Below, one piece after another: positions 14,101-15,785 of a DNA stretch of 15,785 nucleotides; position 1 is the first letter of the stretch, and each line of letters opens with the position of its first letter. The DNA is from Anaerolineae bacterium. Its GTDB lineage: Bacteria; Chloroflexota; Anaerolineae; JACIWP01. The position numbers were made by a program, and so were the translations under genes. The stretch lies in assembly GCA_014360855.1 (NCBI GenBank), contig JACIWP010000042.1:1-15785 (forward strand), written 5' to 3'. Under the pieces are notes generated by a model. That model searched no databases and was not told where the DNA came from. It was given only the letters and a program-made list of their open reading frames with translations.

Positions 14101-15604
14101 CCTCATAGAGCGGCAGGGTGATGTGCTGATAGCCGTGCGCGCCGCTGTTCATGCCCGGTTCCCGCAGGGGCTTGGGCAGTTCGTCGTCCCAGTGCTCCAC
14201 CGCGATGACCGAGCCGTCGGGGACGTTCTCGTATATCCAGCGCGAGGCCTGTATCCAGGTGTGCGGACGGGTGTAAATGGTGGAGAACGCCAGGGCATAG
14301 ACCGCCGTCCAGGCCAGCGCGACGGCGATGAGCGCCGGCCCCAGCCGGCCCCAGCGCGTGCCGGCCAGCCGCTCCGCCAGGGTCGTCAACAGCGCCGCTC
14401 CCAGCAGGCCCAGGAAGGGGGTCAGGATGACCATGTAGCGCATGAACTTGACCATGAAGGCGCCGTTGATGAGAAAATAGGGTACCACCCAGGCCAGCAT
14501 AATGTACTCGCCGGCGGCGGCCCGCCCCCGCACTGCCCGCCAGACTGCCCAGGCCAGGCCGGCGAAGGCCGCGATGCCCAGCGGCCATCCCATGGCCCAG
14601 CGGACGTGTTGTTCGATCTGATACAGATAGGGGATCGTGCCGCGGTACTGCCGCGTGAACGGCCAGTCCACCGCGCCGCGCACCATGCGCCCCTGTTCGC
14701 CGATATTCTTCAGGAAACTCTGGTAATCGAGGATGGCGAAGGGGTTGGTGACGGCGAAGACCAGCAGGGCGATGAGCACTGTGCCGGCGGCCCATCCCAC
14801 CAGCGCCCAGATGCGGCGCGCATCCATCCTGCCCTGCCGGCGCTCCATTTCCAGACGCACCAGCGGCGCCAGCGCGACGGGCATGAGCACCGGCGCCGAG
14901 CGCACCAGGGAGCCGATGGCCAGGCCGGCGGCCGCGCCGGCGAGGAGAAAATGACGCGCCTTGCCGGTATGCACGCCCCGCACCGCCAGCCAGACTGCCA
15001 TCACCACGAAGGTGGCCATGATGGCGTCGAAGGCGGCGAAATGGGAGAGCTGAATGTGCTGGACGGTGAAGGTCTGGAAGGCCGCCGCCAGCAGGCCGGC
15101 CTTTTTCCCGAACAGCTCCTTCGCCAGCAGGAAGACCAGCAGGATGGTCAGCGTGTCGAACAGGGCGGAGATGGCGCGGCCCACAAGCTGGATATGGTCG
15201 TAATCGGCCCACGTGCCGCCGTCCGCCGGCGGCGAGATGTGGGACAGCCCCTGGGCCGCGGCCGCCATCAGGTACAGGGGGAAATGGCCGTAGGTGAACG
15301 CGCGCGCTTCCCCGACCTCTGAAGAGGAGCTGGGGGGCCAGCGGAAGGGGTTGAGCGTCGTGCGCAGGGGGTCGAACAGCACCCGGCTGTCCGCCGGCCA
15401 GGTGATGCTGGTGGCCACCCAGGTGATGTGGCGCTCGTCCGGGTGAGCGTGCTGAAACTCGTCCCAGTTGAGCCGGTACAGCCGCAGGCCGGCGCCGATG
15501 AGCAGAAGGATGACCAGCGTCAGGCGAATCCAATCGCGCTGATGGGATGAAGACGCTCCGTTCACCTGCACGGCGCTGTTCCTTTTCCGCAAAGTGGACA
15601 ACAT
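11120..15604 (-). CDS. Giant fusion: GT39-like glycosyltransferase domain + DUF2298 (Chlor_Arch_YYY) domain
   Basis: This 1494-residue protein has two multi-spanning halves. Residues 25-440 form a GT39/ArnT-like membrane domain. Its first outer loop has two acidic pairs, D48-E49 and D56-E57 (NWDEFQHAHPDERH). A soluble extracytoplasmic segment follows (about 446-660; SRWIYENVPDGSVIAVEHWDDE). From about residue 663 to the end comes a complete DUF2298 unit with KPMEFAFLNAVLKS, INYYYYGLY (820-828), NEFPFWSF (959-966) with ADLHPH (969-974), AINTWDLP and YRMNTLFKFYIQAW. The DUF2298 half is paralogous to the next gene. The likely role is sugar transfer or lipid-glycan handling at the outer face of the membrane; the substrate is unknown. 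The reading frame is open further upstream to 15772, but that stretch contains the promoter, so I reject it. ATG 15604 would sit almost at the predicted transcript start (leaderless). A GTG at 15571, with AAAAGGAA eight bases or less upstream, is an equally good start and gives 1483 residues. Confidence 0.85.
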   Translation of the reverse strand: MLSTLRKRNSAVQVNGASSSHQRDWIRLTLVILLLIGAGLRLYRLNWDEFQHAHPDERHITWVATSITWPADSRVLFDPLRTTLNPFRWPPSSSSEVGEARAFTYGHFPLYLMAAAAQGLSHISPPADGGTWADYDHIQLVGRAISALFDTLTILLVFLLAKELFGKKAGLLAAAFQTFTVQHIQLSHFAAFDAIMATFVVMAVWLAVRGVHTGKARHFLLAGAAAGLAIGSLVRSAPVLMPVALAPLVRLEMERRQGRMDARRIWALVGWAAGTVLIALLVFAVTNPFAILDYQSFLKNIGEQGRMVRGAVDWPFTRQYRGTIPYLYQIEQHVRWAMGWPLGIAAFAGLAWAVWRAVRGRAAAGEYIMLAWVVPYFLINGAFMVKFMRYMVILTPFLGLLGAALLTTLAERLAGTRWGRLGPALIAVALAWTAVYALAFSTIYTRPHTWIQASRWIYENVPDGSVIAVEHWDDELPKPLREPGMNSGAHGYQHITLPLYEEDTPAKYEIIKTALQQADYIILASNRLYGSIPRLPKRYPMTIAYYDLLFRGELGFELVKAFTSYPRLGPLVWVDDHADESFTVYDHPKPLIFKKVRTLSDEEIWEKLGGKWEGAIPGWVGDKGPAGKRPAARKSLLLDRPVGELPVVDDFRWNALASRHAGIAVLVWWAAVVLLGLIAAPLAFVVFDRLPDRGWAFSKPLALLCIGYANWLGASLRLTQNRTPIIALFALGLAGLSASIAWRRREPLLAHLRRRWRLLLTIEGLFAFAYGAFVLIRLLNPDLWQPWTGGEKPMEFAFLNAVLKSAWFPPYDPYFAHGYINYYYYGLYLVSLLIKLTGIAPAVAFNLAVPTLFAMTVCGAFGVGYALAAGLRRARGDWRRGIAGGLLSAALVAVMGNLAAFAQLQRAVGGLGGSTFTSNIPGLQPLVRLIPGLVQLARGARLPPFDYWAPSRVITNTINEFPFWSFLFADLHPHMIAIAFALTAMAGVLNMLCRPAVPGELAGRRAVAVLAPYLPGWGELASWLALPLLIGALGAINTWDLPTYIGLAVLAYLLRVGRDAHWRLALAKTAVFAGGLAVLCYVLYLPFYRHYAAMSVGIGLTRGRTDGWQWLTIWGCFLFLALSYYLVELRRRGERVPILRWVRMIMEHWTVLPRLEALGRRLVREASPLYHTERLALGIGLLTAVALALLKYWPGALAVLVLIGGGLLFRRRRAGPQEDFVNLLVFVGFLILLGVEVFFLRDFLQGGDHYRMNTLFKFYIQAWVLLGVALGAALPSIWEQVGQRWSPAWAGIWQAGLVLLLAASFLFVPLAVPQRVTDRFPNATPPIGTLDGMAFMTVGKFFWPDPSYEIDLRYDYEALRWLMEHVRGTPVVAEAGIGYYREGGLRVATYTGLPTLVGMHQNEQRYGEMVGEREGLTRRLFDSPDIAQAQAVIDRLDIALIYIGQLERAPGVYSPAGIAKFEEMARLGILQEVYRNPHTVIYAVPGRTIPGLWD
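15579..15586 (-). promoter_or_regulatory. Possible ribosome binding site for a GTG start at 15571
   Basis: The minus strand reads AAAAGGAA, then ACAGCGCC-type spacing, before GTG at 15571. The core AGGA (15583-15580) is eight bases from the GTG. With transcription beginning near 15605, this would give an ordinary short leader. It competes with leaderless initiation at ATG 15604. Confidence 0.45.
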
Positions 15605-15611
15605 CGCCGCG

Positions 15612-15640
15612 ATTATAGCATCGGGATTATGGCGTGGCAA
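15612..15640 (-). promoter_or_regulatory. Sigma70-type promoter for the operon
   Basis: On the minus strand, TTGCCA (15640-15635, five of six matches to TTGACA) is followed after exactly 17 bp by a perfect TATAAT (15617-15612). The predicted transcription start is about 15605, one base before the ATG at 15604 and 34 bases before the alternative GTG start at 15571. It is the strongest promoter-like signal I see in the window and sits at the head of the whole minus-strand gene set. Confidence 0.75.
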
Positions 15641-15785
15641 ACCGAGGGACTGGGGAGGCGTTAGCAGATTCTCAACGGTTTCGGGTGGAGAGGCTGTCGG
15701 CCGGCGGGAGTTCAGCGTCACGGGGTTTGCCGGCATCGCGGGCCTGCTTCCGCCAAGCATAAGCGGGTACAATTTGCCAAATCTG
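15641..15785. other. Non-coding upstream region, possible divergent promoter at the right edge
   Basis: No convincing gene or RNA is seen here. On the plus strand TACAAT (15768-15773) resembles a -10 box reading out of the window, but its -35 region is poor. It abuts an 11-bp perfect inverted repeat, ATTTG-C-CAAAT (15772-15782), which could be an operator or chance. GCCGGC occurs twice here, as it does throughout the window. Confidence 0.25.

Noticed and set aside
12335..15322. Very long plus-strand open frame (995 codons) opposite the GT39-DUF2298 gene
   Set aside because: Its translation is rich in Arg, Gln, His and Gly with no membrane segments or domain motifs, as expected from the antisense of GC-rich coding DNA. 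The minus strand carries clear family motifs throughout.
8681..15604. CAGCAGG/CCAGCAGG recurring short string (minus strand CCTGCTG)
   Set aside because: It is explained by strong CTG preference for Leu in hydrophobic helices (Leu-Leu and Leu-Leu-Ala), so no separate motif is needed.
15605..15772. N-terminal extension of the first gene to ATG 15772
   Set aside because: The extra 56 residues contain no conserved or membrane feature, and the stretch includes a near-perfect -35/-10 promoter. No ribosome site was seen before 15772.
1..15785. CRISPR arrays, tRNA/rRNA genes, insertion sequences, attachment sites
   Set aside because: No regularly spaced direct repeats, no cloverleaf or rRNA-like segments, no transposase or integrase motifs and no terminal inverted repeats were seen. 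The only internal repeats are those of the NHL blades and the short GCCGGC motif.

Overview
The window is GC-rich and densely coded, with every supportable gene on the minus strand. The best guess for the source is a member of the Chloroflexota (Anaerolineae-like, probably uncultured). The basis is family knowledge: the DUF2298/'Chlor_Arch_YYY' membrane family and the Agl23/TIGR03663 membrane family co-occur, often as neighbours, mainly in Chloroflexota and archaea, and both are here. No rRNA, tRNA or housekeeping gene is present to confirm the taxonomy.

Layout in transcription order, right to left. (1) A short non-coding region, 15605-15785, carries a near-consensus sigma70-type promoter (TTGCCA, 17 bp, TATAAT) that ends right at the first gene. 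(2) 15604-11120: a giant fusion of a GT39-like glycosyltransferase and a DUF2298 domain. (3) A 102-bp AT-richer gap. (4) 11017-8681: a stand-alone DUF2298 protein. (5) 8676-6910: a divergent Agl23-like/GT39-fold protein that has lost the usual catalytic Asp. (6) 6865-3836: an Agl23-like protein with a C-terminal six-blade NHL propeller. (7) 3794-135: a GT39-like membrane protein followed by two PA14-like modules and another six-blade NHL propeller. (8) 138-1: the start of a further membrane protein that resembles the N-terminus of gene 7 and overlaps its stop codon (ATGA). Apart from the 102-bp gap, intergenic spaces are 4-44 bp or overlapping, so this looks like one operon that continues past the left edge.

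All six proteins are polytopic membrane proteins, or start as one. The five complete ones look like GT-C-fold, lipid-linked-sugar glycosyltransferases or relatives. The likely theme is assembly or transfer of a cell-surface glycan on the outer face of the cytoplasmic membrane. PA14 and NHL modules are fused to the enzymes, perhaps to hold the acceptor glycan or an envelope protein. No nucleotide-sugar enzyme, flippase, oligosaccharyltransferase or polymerase of a familiar family is visible, so donor, acceptor and product are unknown. The combination of enzyme-lectin-propeller fusions, paired fused and unfused DUF2298 proteins, and a catalytically altered Agl23 paralogue is the best candidate here for an undescribed system.

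At DNA level, the palindrome GCCGGC is strikingly frequent, in all reading frames and also between genes.
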